The notes under the pieces were generated by a model that had not been told where the DNA came from, made no database searches, and was given only the letters and a program-made list of their open reading frames with translations. A DNA stretch of 64,000 nucleotides from Micromonosporaceae bacterium KJ-029 (GTDB lineage Bacteria > Actinomycetota > Actinomycetes > Mycobacteriales > Micromonosporaceae): NCBI GenBank assembly GCA_005402585.1, contig BIFP01000008.1, forward strand, positions 558,001-622,000. The letters are read 5' to 3'. Positions 34,601 to 42,157 of the stretch are shown here, one piece after another (within the stretch, counting starts at the first letter, position 1; each line of letters begins with the position of its first letter). Both the position numbers and the translations under genes were made by a program.

Positions 34601-35646
34601 CGACGCTCAAGATCGGGCCGCACCTGGTCGGTGCCGGGGAACGCCCCTTCGTGGTGGCCGAGATGTCCGGGAACCACAACGGTGACCTGGACCGTGCACT
34701 GGCCATCGTGGACGCAGTGGCGGCCAGCGGCGCGCACGCGCTGAAGCTCCAGACGTACCGCCCGGACACGATCACGATCGACGTCGACACCCCGGCCTTC
34801 CGCATCTCCGGCGGACACGAGCTGTGGGGCGGACAGAACCTCTACCGGCTCTACGAGAAGGCCCACACCCCGTACGAGTGGCACCGCCCGATCTTCGAGC
34901 GGGCCCGTGAGCGGGGATTGACGGTCTTCTCCTCCCCGTTCGACGCCACCGCGGTAGAGCTGCTGGAGGAACTGGACGCGCCGGCGTACAAGATCGCTTC
35001 GTCGGAGCTGGTCGACCTGCCGCTGATCCGGCTGGTCGCCGCCACCGGCAAGCCGATGGTCATCTCCACCGGGATGGCCACTCTGGCCGAGATCGACGCC
35101 GCGGTCCGCACCGCCCGCGACGGCGGAGCCGCCGGAATCGTGCTGCTGGCCTGCACCGCCTCCTACCCGGCGCCGCCCGCCGACAGCAACCTGCGCCGCA
35201 TCCCGGTGCTGGCCGACGCGTTCGGCGTACCGGTCGGCCTCTCCGACCACACCCCCGGCATCGGCGTACCGGTCGCCTCGGTGGCGCTCGGGGCCTGCTT
35301 CATCGAGAAGCACGTCACGCTGGACCGCGCCGACGGCGGCGTGGACTCCGACTTCTCCCTGAACCCGGCGGAGTTGGCGGCCCTGGTGGTCGAGTCGGAT
35401 CGGGCGTACGCGGCGCTCGGCGGCACCGCCGTCGGCCCGACCCCCGCCGAACGGGAGGGACTGCGCTTCCGGCGGTCGCTCTACGTGGTGGCGGACGTGC
35501 GCGCCGGCGACGAGGTCACCACCCGGAACGTCCGCTCGATCCGGCCGGCCGGCGGGCTGCCCCCGGTGGAGATCGACCGGGTGCTCGGCCGGCGGTTCGC
35601 CACCGACGTCGCGCGCGGCACCCCGCTCAGCTGGGACCTGATCTGA
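34597..35646 (+). CDS. pseI: Pseudaminic acid synthase
   Basis: 349 residues. FVVAEMSGNHNGDLDRALAI, HALKLQTYRPDTITIDVD, GLTVFSSPFDATAVELLEEL and PAYKIASSELVDLPLIR are PseI/NeuB signatures. The AEMSGNHNG and KLQTYRPDT forms match PseI rather than NeuB. The C-terminal SAF domain (RSLYVVADVRAGDEVTTRNV) is present. PseI condenses phosphoenolpyruvate with 2,4-diacetamido-2,4,6-trideoxy-L-altrose to give pseudaminic acid. The length is standard. It is separated from pseB-pseC by 5.5 kb of opposite-strand and other genes. Confidence 0.93.
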   Translation: MTTLKIGPHLVGAGERPFVVAEMSGNHNGDLDRALAIVDAVAASGAHALKLQTYRPDTITIDVDTPAFRISGGHELWGGQNLYRLYEKAHTPYEWHRPIFERARERGLTVFSSPFDATAVELLEELDAPAYKIASSELVDLPLIRLVAATGKPMVISTGMATLAEIDAAVRTARDGGAAGIVLLACTASYPAPPADSNLRRIPVLADAFGVPVGLSDHTPGIGVPVASVALGACFIEKHVTLDRADGGVDSDFSLNPAELAALVVESDRAYAALGGTAVGPTPAEREGLRFRRSLYVVADVRAGDEVTTRNVRSIRPAGGLPPVEIDRVLGRRFATDVARGTPLSWDLI

Positions 35647-35672
35647 CGATTTCGTAGCCGGTTTCGTCGTCG

Positions 35673-35699
35673 GCTCCGGCCGGGGCCGCTGGCCGGAGC
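35673..35699. terminator. Hairpin between convergent pseI and transferase genes
   Basis: Stem GCTCCGGCC (35673-35681) with GGCCGGAGC (35691-35699), nine-base loop, no T-run. Position between two convergent gene ends suggests a shared terminator. Confidence 0.5.
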
Positions 35700-35721
35700 G
35701 AACCCAGCGCCAGCGGGATCG

Positions 35722-36204
35722 TCAGCGGCGTTGCGGGTCGGTGGCGAAGGCGACGGTGACGACCAGGTCGGCCAGGGTCAGGGTGCGCCACAGCCACGGG
35801 GTACCGGGCGGCACTTCCAGGCCGTGCCGGTGCCACCAGGCGACAATCGGGACGTCGGTGAGCTTGGCCAGGCATTCGGCGCGGGTCCATCGGGCCCAGA
35901 AGTCCGTGGCGCCGAACCGGCGGACCAGCGCGGAAGGCAGCAGGCCGTCGGCGCGCTCGGCGTCGATCGCCACCCGCCAGCCTGGCGCCGGCGGGGCGTA
36001 CCAGCCGACGCAGCGCCCGTCGCCCAGGTGGCTGCGGGTCACCGCGTCGCCCGACTCGGCTGCCGGCGCCACCCGCAGGTGTCGTGGCGCGGCGGCGAGC
36101 AGCGCGGCCACCGGTGGCCCTGCGAACAGGGTGGGCACCGGTGAGGATCCCGCGCCGCCGTCGGCGCGGGACCACCAGGAGGTCGGTTCAGATCGAGGCG
36201 GCAC
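35722..36204 (-). CDS. Short 4'-phosphopantetheinyl transferase-like protein
   Basis: 160 residues, shorter than the 210-240 of Sfp-type enzymes. The two catalytic blocks are present: VAIDAERAD (Asp 81, Glu 83, magnesium ligands) and WARWTRAECLAKL (Trp 106, Glu 110, Lys 114). The N-terminal half is reduced. Such enzymes convert apo carrier proteins to the holo form using coenzyme A. GTG 36204 overlaps the end of the reductase gene by 17 bases, making it the last gene of the carrier-protein operon. A dedicated activator of the ACP encoded at the operon head is likely. Confidence 0.75.
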   Translation of the reverse strand: MPPRSEPTSWWSRADGGAGSSPVPTLFAGPPVAALLAAAPRHLRVAPAAESGDAVTRSHLGDGRCVGWYAPPAPGWRVAIDAERADGLLPSALVRRFGATDFWARWTRAECLAKLTDVPIVAWWHRHGLEVPPGTPWLWRTLTLADLVVTVAFATDPQRR

Positions 36205-36946
36205 CGTCGATCACGATGACCTGACCGTTGATGTTCGTCTGTTCGCGCAGCAGCATCCGCACCACCGGCACCACCTCCTCCGGCTCGGTGAGGTGACCGG
36301 TCGGGGTACGGCGCACGATCTGGTCCAGCTGGGTCTGACCGAGCACCGCCGACATCTCCGAGGCGAAGAAGCCGGGTGCGACGGCGTTGACCAGCACCCG
36401 ACCGCCCAGCTCGCGGGCCAGCGAGCGGGTGGCGGCGTCCATCCCGCCCTTGGTGGCGGAGTACGCGACCAGGCCGGGGAACCCGCGTTGTGCGCAGATC
36501 GAGGTGATGTTGACGATCCGGCCGCGCAGTCCCTGGGCCAGCATCCGCCGCACGGCCAGCCGGGTGAGCTGCAACGGCGCGGTCAGGTTGGTCTCGATGA
36601 TCCGGGCGATGTCGGCGATCGCGGTGTGCACGTGCAGCGAGTCCTGCCCGACGGCGGCGTTGTTGACGATGCCGTCGATCGGCCCGAGGCGCTCCTCCGC
36701 CGCCCGGACGAACGCCTGCGCGGCGGCGAGGTCGGTGACGTCGACCGAGCCGACGTGCGACCGGTCCGGATGGGCGTCGGCGAGCTTGGCCAGTTCCGGG
36801 GTGACGGTGCGGGCGAAGGCGGCCACCTTCACACCCGCTTCGAGCAGGTCGGTCACGATGGCGAGGCCGAGGCCGCGGGACCCGCCGGAGACGAGCACCA
36901 CGGAGGACGGCGGGACGAGCTGGACGCGGGTGGCGGGGTCAGACAT
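36188..36946 (-). CDS. FabG-like short-chain dehydrogenase/reductase
   Basis: 252 residues. Cofactor motif VVLVSGGSRGLGLAI (about 16-30), GIVNNAAVG, catalytic Ser in ITSICAQRG (149), Tyr and Lys in AYSATKGGMD (162, 166), and the tetramer-type C-terminus GQVIVIDGAASI. Closest in look to 3-oxoacyl-ACP reductases. It overlaps the ligase gene by 8 bases and the transferase-like gene by 17. In this setting it could reduce a 3-oxoacyl group on the neighbouring carrier protein to a 3-hydroxyacyl group. A sugar ketone is an alternative substrate. Confidence 0.9.
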   Translation of the reverse strand: MSDPATRVQLVPPSSVVLVSGGSRGLGLAIVTDLLEAGVKVAAFARTVTPELAKLADAHPDRSHVGSVDVTDLAAAQAFVRAAEERLGPIDGIVNNAAVGQDSLHVHTAIADIARIIETNLTAPLQLTRLAVRRMLAQGLRGRIVNITSICAQRGFPGLVAYSATKGGMDAATRSLARELGGRVLVNAVAPGFFASEMSAVLGQTQLDQIVRRTPTGHLTEPEEVVPVVRMLLREQTNINGQVIVIDGAASI

Positions 36947-38270
36947 CGCTTTTCAGGGTCTCCTTGACGGGGATCTCGGTCAGCACGCGGATCCGGCGCG
37001 GCACCGCGTACTCGGGCAGCCGGTCGGCGCACCAGCGCACCAGCGCCGCCTCGTCCGGTGCCTCCGGCGGGTCGGCCGGATCGGCCGCCGACCCGTGGCC
37101 GGCCGGGCTGGGCACCACCTCGGCGACGACCATGTGGCCGAGCAGTGGGGCGCGCCGGCCGGTGACCCGGGCCCAGGCCACTCGGGGATGGGCGGTGAGC
37201 GCGTCGCGGACCAGGCCGGCGGAGACCTTGCTGCCACCGACGTTGATCTCGTCGGAGTCGAGCCGACCGATGATCAACACCCGGTCGTCGACGATCTCAA
37301 CCCGGTCGCCGGTGTGCACCGGGCCCTCCAGCCCGGCGCCGTGGTACGGCGAGGTGACCACCAGTTCCCCGTCGCGTACGCCGAGGGTGGGGCGGCCCGG
37401 TGCGGCCCGGTCCAGCCACTCGACCGGGAACCCGGCCCGCCCGTCGTGCACCACGACGGCCGCACCGACCTCAGAGGAGGCGTAGATCCAGGAGATCCGG
37501 GTCGCCGGGAACACCTCCCGCAGCCGGTCCAGGACCGCCTGGTCGACGGGCTCCCCGCCGAGGGTGAGCTGGCGCAGCGGCACGCGGGCGAGCGCGGTCG
37601 GATCGCGGTGCAGGGCGCGGCGCCAGAAGGTCGGCGTGCCGGAGGCGGCGTCCACGCCGTGCGCGGCGGCCAGCGCCGGCCAGTCGTCGAGCTGGTCCGG
37701 CTCGACCACCACCAGGTGCTGCCCCGGTTGGGTCAGCGACAGGGTCACCACCTGCCACCAGGCGTACGAGCCGGGGGCGTACGGGCAGAGCCAGGTCCGG
37801 CCGGGCTGGTGGCCACGGACGGTGGTCAGCGACTCCAGGGTGTGCCCGACCCGCTTGGGACGACCGGTGGACCCGGAGGTCAGCAGCCACAGCCGGCCAG
37901 GATCGGCCGGGCGCGGGCGGGCGGGGAGCGCCGCGTCGGCCGCAAGTTCGGCACCGGCGGCGGCACCAGCTTCGGCGGCGACGCCGATGTCGGCACCGGC
38001 GTCGAGCACGGTGAACCCGGCGTCGCGGAGTTCGTCCCGCATCGCCGCGTCGACCCGGCTGGCCGTGCTGAGCAGCAGCTCGGTGCCGTGCACGGCGTGG
38101 TGGCGGGCGGCGGCGAGCGCGTACCGGACGGAGTGGGCGAGCACCGCGGCCGGGCCCGGCAGATTCAGGTCCGGCAGGTCCCGCCAGGTCAGCGTCGTGC
38201 CGTCGACGACGATCCGGTTGTCGGCACCGGCCAGGTGAGCGGCGGCCCGGTGGGCGGTCGCGACGCTCAC
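36939..38270 (-). CDS. Adenylate-forming acyl/aminoacyl ligase
   Basis: 443 residues, somewhat short for the ANL superfamily. P-loop motif WLLTSGSTGRPKRV (about 128-141), SGTPTFWRR, ISWIYASSEVGAAVVV, the Asp of VHTGDRVEI, IIGRLDSDEINVGG with its hinge, and the C-terminal Lys in VKETLKSDV are visible. Such enzymes activate a carboxylate with ATP and load it on CoA or a carrier thiol. GTG 38270 overlaps the ACP gene by 4 bases, so loading of that ACP is probable. Whether the substrate is a fatty, hydroxy or amino acid cannot be read from sequence. Confidence 0.88.
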   Translation of the reverse strand: MSVATAHRAAAHLAGADNRIVVDGTTLTWRDLPDLNLPGPAAVLAHSVRYALAAARHHAVHGTELLLSTASRVDAAMRDELRDAGFTVLDAGADIGVAAEAGAAAGAELAADAALPARPRPADPGRLWLLTSGSTGRPKRVGHTLESLTTVRGHQPGRTWLCPYAPGSYAWWQVVTLSLTQPGQHLVVVEPDQLDDWPALAAAHGVDAASGTPTFWRRALHRDPTALARVPLRQLTLGGEPVDQAVLDRLREVFPATRISWIYASSEVGAAVVVHDGRAGFPVEWLDRAAPGRPTLGVRDGELVVTSPYHGAGLEGPVHTGDRVEIVDDRVLIIGRLDSDEINVGGSKVSAGLVRDALTAHPRVAWARVTGRRAPLLGHMVVAEVVPSPAGHGSAADPADPPEAPDEAALVRWCADRLPEYAVPRRIRVLTEIPVKETLKSDV

Positions 38271-38518
38271 TGCCGCTGGAGTTCGACGAGGAAATCGAGC
38301 ACGTCGCCGACGGTGGCGATCCGGCGCAGCCCGGGGGCGTCGAAGTTCAGCTCCTCCCCCGTCTCGTCCTCCACCCGCAGTGCCAGCTCGGAGAAGTCCA
38401 GCGACCGGAAGCCGACCTCCCGCAGGTCCGCGGCGTCGTCGTCGGGAAGCACCTTGCCCTGGTTCTTGAGAACCTGACCCATGAGGTCGCGAATCTGCGC
38501 GCGACTCAATTCCTTCAT
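38267..38518 (-). CDS. Acyl carrier protein
   Basis: 83 residues from ATG 38518, acidic and helical. The attachment site is VGFRSLDFSELALRVE, with the phosphopantetheine-bearing Ser at about 39; the usual Asp before it is Arg. The flanks LMGQVLKNQGKVLPDDDAAD and IATVGDVLDFLVELQRQ fit helices 1 and 4 of the ACP fold. First gene of a four-gene operon with overlapping junctions. Its start is 43 bases from the divergent PseH-like acetyltransferase gene, so one small bidirectional promoter must serve both. Confidence 0.9.
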   Translation of the reverse strand: MKELSRAQIRDLMGQVLKNQGKVLPDDDAADLREVGFRSLDFSELALRVEDETGEELNFDAPGLRRIATVGDVLDFLVELQRQ

Positions 38519-38561
38519 GTGCCGGAGTGTACAGCCAGGTGAATTGTGATTAGGGTGCCCG

Positions 38562-39107
38562 GTGACCACGGGAAACGGATTGGAAAGCGAGCGGTACGTG
38601 CTGCGTGACGCCACCGGGGACGACGTTAACCTGATGTTGTGCTGGCGTAATCAGGAAGTCAATCGACAGGTCAGCAAGACCAGTCACGTCATCAGCGCCG
38701 ACGAGCACGCGCGATGGTGGGCGGCCGCCCGTACCGACCCCACCCGCAAGGTGCTGACCTACCTGCGCGACGGCGTACCGTCCGGCGCGGTCACCTTCTT
38801 CGACCTGCGGCTGGACGGTCCGCGTACCGGATCGTGGGGCTTCTACCTGGACGGCGACGGCCTGGCCGAGCGGGGCGAGACGCTGCCCGCCTGGCTGGAG
38901 GTGATGCGGGAGGCGGTCGACCATGCCTTCGACGTGCTGGCGCTGGACCGCCTCGACGGCGAGGTGCTCGCCCACAACACCGTCGTACGCCAGATGAACC
39001 GCCGGTTCCGTTTCGTCGAGGGACCCGGCCGCCAGGAGATCCACGACGGCCGGGAAATCACCGTCATCCCCATTTCCCTGGCGGCCGGGGACCGTCGGCG
39101 GCGCTGA
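38562..39107 (+). CDS. pseH: PseH-like GNAT N-acyltransferase
   Basis: 181 residues from GTG 38562. The GNAT fold opens with YVLRDATGDDVNLMLCWRNQ and has VNRQVSKTSHVISADEHARW, close to the PseH pattern (WRN..EV...F.....I....H..W). Acyl-donor loop AERGETLPAWLEVM and VLALDRLDGEVLAHNTVVRQ follow, though the classical Q/RxxGxA is weak. PseH acetylates the 4-amino group of UDP-4-amino-4,6-dideoxy-AltNAc. Here it sits back-to-back with a carrier-protein operon, so an acyl-ACP may replace acetyl-CoA as donor. Confidence 0.8.
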   Translation: MTTGNGLESERYVLRDATGDDVNLMLCWRNQEVNRQVSKTSHVISADEHARWWAAARTDPTRKVLTYLRDGVPSGAVTFFDLRLDGPRTGSWGFYLDGDGLAERGETLPAWLEVMREAVDHAFDVLALDRLDGEVLAHNTVVRQMNRRFRFVEGPGRQEIHDGREITVIPISLAAGDRRRR

Positions 39108-39177
39108 TTCTTCCGGCGCCGTAAACGCATCGTTCACGCGACGTTCGCGCATTGTTCGACCGGCTCCCGGAATTGCG

Positions 39178-40896
39178 TCATTGACGTCGCCAGGCCGCCC
39201 ATTTGAGCACCGGGTCACCGCCGAGCCGGACGAAGCCGTGGCGGGTGCCGTCCCAGTCCTCCGGCTTGCCCGGCGCCCATCGCGCGAAGACCACGTCCGC
39301 GTCGGCCGGCGGGTTGTCGGCGAACCACGGCACCTCGGTCCAGGTGACCTGGTGGCTGAGGTTGAACCGGAGCTGGTAGGGCACCGCCTTCGAGGCGGCG
39401 ACCCGCTCCCCCGGCCGGACGCCGAGGTCGGCGACGCTGGGTACGGGCGTGCCGGCCGCCGCCAACGGACGCACCACCCGTTGCGTGATCACCTGCATCG
39501 TCGCCACGTTGACCACCACCAACGCGGCCAGCACGATCGCCCGTGACCGGGCGTTGCGGGCGGCGAGTACGAGCAGCAGACAGGCGCCGGTACCGACGGC
39601 CGCCCCGACCACCGGCCGCAACTCCTGCCAGCCACCGGTCAGGACCATGAGGTCCAGCGCGCTGAACGTGCCGTAGCGCAGTTCCGCGCCCTGGGACGCC
39701 GCGTGCGCCAGCCGGACGTGGATCAACGCCCCGCCGGTGACGAGCAGCGCCACTGTGACGGCGGCGCGGCGCAGCAGCGGCCGGTACCCCACTCCGAACA
39801 GCACGCCGATCCCGGCCAGCAGCCAGAACGGGGCGAACATCTGCACGTACCGGGCGTAGATGGAGTCCGGCACCCGGTCCGGGACGCCCGCGAGGACGAC
39901 CTCCGCGCCGACGGCCACCCCGACGGTCGTCACCAGGGCCACCTCGAACGTCCACCGGGCGGCTTCGTCGCCCCGGCGGCACAGCCGCCTCACCGCGTCG
40001 ACACCGGCCAGCCCGAACGTGATGACCATCAGGTACCACAGCTGCGTGCCGATGGACGCCAGCACCTGCGACAGTCCCCGGCCGGAGAGGACGGCCCGCA
40101 GGTCGTTCCCGGCGGGTGAGGCGCCGAGGAGGTGGACCGCGTCGCCGAGCAGCCGTACCCCGGCCTCGTTGCCGAGCGCGGCGGCGAGCACCGGCATCGT
40201 CGCGGCCAGCAGCCCGGCCGGGCCGAGCCGGCGGCGGACGACCAGCGCCAGCACCAGTCCGGCGTACGCGGCGACGATCACCAGCCCGCGCGAGTGCATG
40301 AGGTGCCATGCCCCGCTGAGGGCACCGCCCAGCGCCGCTGTCGCCGGACCGGGGCGCTCGACCAGCCGGTGCACCGCGAGCAGCCAGGCCAGCAGCAGCG
40401 GGGCGAGCACCGCGTCGGTCATCGCCACCCCGGCGTGGAAGGCCGCCGCCGGCAGCGTCGCCGCGACCACGGCCGCCACCAGGGCAGGCCCGCGCCGGAG
40501 CCCCAGCAGCCGGCGACCGAGCAGGTACGCCAACGGCAGGAGGGTCGCGCTCCACGCCGCGTTGATCACCCGCACCAGCAGGTAGGTGTCGACGAAGTCC
40601 CAATCGAGGAGGAAGGCCGGCGCGATCACCAGCGGGTAGCCGATCCGGCGAAGGGTTTCGTTCTCGCTGCTGAATCCGCCGGGTCCGCCGGCCAGCGCGC
40701 GGGCGGTGTTGAGGTAGCTGTCCTCGTCGGTGTGCGCGATCGGCATGCTGGCATTCCGGGCCAGCCACATCCGCCAGGCCACCCCGAGCAGCCAGCCGAG
40801 CACCAGCAGCACCGGGACGACCCGCCGGTGGGCCGACACCGCCCGCCCGTCGGCGGGTGCTGCCCCGACACTGGTCACCTGCGTTCCGGCGGTCAT
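39178..40896 (-). CDS. GT-C family (GT39-like) membrane glycosyltransferase
   Basis: 572 residues with about eleven membrane helices (for example around 27-45, 110-130, 138-158, 165-185, 200-230, 330-350). The first large loop has IAHTDEDSYLNTARALAGG, with acidic residues after helix one as in ArnT/PMT-like enzymes, then LRRIGYPLVIAPAFLLDWD. The C-terminal soluble domain includes LRFNLSHQVTWTEVPWF. It probably moves a sugar from a polyprenyl-phosphate donor on the outer face of the membrane. Divergent from pseB, with 277 bases between. Confidence 0.75.
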   Translation of the reverse strand: MTAGTQVTSVGAAPADGRAVSAHRRVVPVLLVLGWLLGVAWRMWLARNASMPIAHTDEDSYLNTARALAGGPGGFSSENETLRRIGYPLVIAPAFLLDWDFVDTYLLVRVINAAWSATLLPLAYLLGRRLLGLRRGPALVAAVVAATLPAAAFHAGVAMTDAVLAPLLLAWLLAVHRLVERPGPATAALGGALSGAWHLMHSRGLVIVAAYAGLVLALVVRRRLGPAGLLAATMPVLAAALGNEAGVRLLGDAVHLLGASPAGNDLRAVLSGRGLSQVLASIGTQLWYLMVITFGLAGVDAVRRLCRRGDEAARWTFEVALVTTVGVAVGAEVVLAGVPDRVPDSIYARYVQMFAPFWLLAGIGVLFGVGYRPLLRRAAVTVALLVTGGALIHVRLAHAASQGAELRYGTFSALDLMVLTGGWQELRPVVGAAVGTGACLLLVLAARNARSRAIVLAALVVVNVATMQVITQRVVRPLAAAGTPVPSVADLGVRPGERVAASKAVPYQLRFNLSHQVTWTEVPWFADNPPADADVVFARWAPGKPEDWDGTRHGFVRLGGDPVLKWAAWRRQ

Positions 40897-41068
40897 CGCC
40901 CCTCCCCCGTCATGGGACCGGGACGCACTTTTCGGACGGCCCGAGCCCCGCCGGCTCCCGGCCAGGTCGAGACCCTAGTGCCCGGATCGGGCAGATTTGG
41001 CGGACGCGCCACCGCTCCAGGAAGTGTTCGCCCGCCGGGTGTCCGCCATTCACCACCCGCGCGGATCC

Positions 41069-41098
41069 GGTTAACCGCAGGGCGTGGGCGTGTTAACC
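41069..41098. promoter_or_regulatory. Inverted GTTAAC pair upstream of pseB
   Basis: GGTTAAC (41069-41075) and GTTAACC (41092-41098) are exact inverses 16 bases apart, and each half is itself a GTTAAC palindrome. They lie 76 bases before the pseB start, in a divergent promoter region. Likely an operator or, less likely, a hairpin; no regulator is known. Confidence 0.4.
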
Positions 41099-41173
41099 CT
41101 CCGCATCTAGCGTTCCCACCCGGCCGGCAGGCCGAGGCCCCGCCGGATCATCGACGAACACGGGAGCACCACA

Positions 41174-42157
41174 TTGAGCGAGCTGAGCGGATCGTCCATC
41201 CTCGTCACCGGGGGAACGGGTTCCTTCGGCCGGACCTTCCTCCGGCACCTCCTCGCCGAGGCCGACCCGGCCCGGGTGGTGGTCTTCTCCCGTGACGAGC
41301 TCAAGCAGTACGAGCTGCGGCAGCAGCTCGGCGACGACCCCCGGCTGCGCTGGTTCATCGGCGACATCCGGGACCGGCACCGGCTGACCCGGGCCATGCA
41401 CGGGGTCGACCACGTCGTACACGCCGCCGCCCTGAAGCAGGTCGACACGGCCGAGTACAACCCCTCGGAGTTCATCGCCACCAACATCACCGGTTCGCAG
41501 CACGTGGTCGACGCCGCGATCGAGGCCGGGGTGAAGAAGGTCGTCGCGCTCTCCACCGACAAGGCGTCCAGCCCGATCAACCTGTACGGCGCGACGAAGC
41601 TGGTCGGCGACAAGCTGTTCGTCTCCGCCAACCACTACGCCGCGCAGCACCCGACCCGCTTCGCGGTGGTGCGCTACGGCAACGTGGTCGGCAGCCGCGG
41701 CTCGGTGGTGCCGCTGTTCCGCCGGCTCGCCGCCGAGGGCAAGAGCCTGCCGATCACGGACAAGCGGATGACCCGCTTCTGGATCACCCTGGACCAGGCC
41801 GTGCAGTTCGTCGTGGACTCGTTCGACCAGATGCAGGGCGGTGAGCTGTTCGTGCCGCGCATCCCCAGCATGCGCATCCTCGACCTGGTCGAGGCGGTCG
41901 CCCCGGAGGCCACCACGCACGAGATCGGCATCCGCCCCGGCGAGAAGTTGCACGAGGAGATGATCGCCCCGGACGACAGCCGCCGGACGCTGATCGCCAA
42001 GGACCGCTTCATCGTCCAGCCGACCATCGCCACCTGGGGCTACCAGCCGCCGGTCGACTGCGAGCCGGTGGCCGACGGCTTCGCGTACCAGTCGGACACC
42101 AACGACGAGTGGCTCACCGTGCCGCAGCTGCGCGAGATGCTCGGCATCACGGCATGA
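41174..42157 (+). CDS. pseB: UDP-N-acetylglucosamine 4,6-dehydratase (inverting)
   Basis: 327 residues from TTG 41174, with CGGGAG seven bases upstream. Extended SDR fold: ILVTGGTGSFGRTFLRHL, VFSRDELKQYELRQQL, DHVVHAAALKQVDTAEYNP, ALSTDKASSPINLYGATK (catalytic Asp-Lys and Tyr-Lys) and VVRYGNVVGSRGSV. FSRDE and KQVP/DTAEYNP are typical of PseB, the first enzyme of pseudaminic acid synthesis, which makes UDP-2-acetamido-2,6-dideoxy-L-arabino-hexos-4-ulose. First gene of a tight operon running through pseG. Confidence 0.95.
   Translation: MSELSGSSILVTGGTGSFGRTFLRHLLAEADPARVVVFSRDELKQYELRQQLGDDPRLRWFIGDIRDRHRLTRAMHGVDHVVHAAALKQVDTAEYNPSEFIATNITGSQHVVDAAIEAGVKKVVALSTDKASSPINLYGATKLVGDKLFVSANHYAAQHPTRFAVVRYGNVVGSRGSVVPLFRRLAAEGKSLPITDKRMTRFWITLDQAVQFVVDSFDQMQGGELFVPRIPSMRILDLVEAVAPEATTHEIGIRPGEKLHEEMIAPDDSRRTLIAKDRFIVQPTIATWGYQPPVDCEPVADGFAYQSDTNDEWLTVPQLREMLGITA

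Noticed and set aside
35722..38518. Carrier operon read as part of a polyketide or nonribosomal peptide cluster
   Set aside because: No ketosynthase, condensation or thioesterase domains are present; the genes are small, and the surroundings are sugar nucleotide genes.
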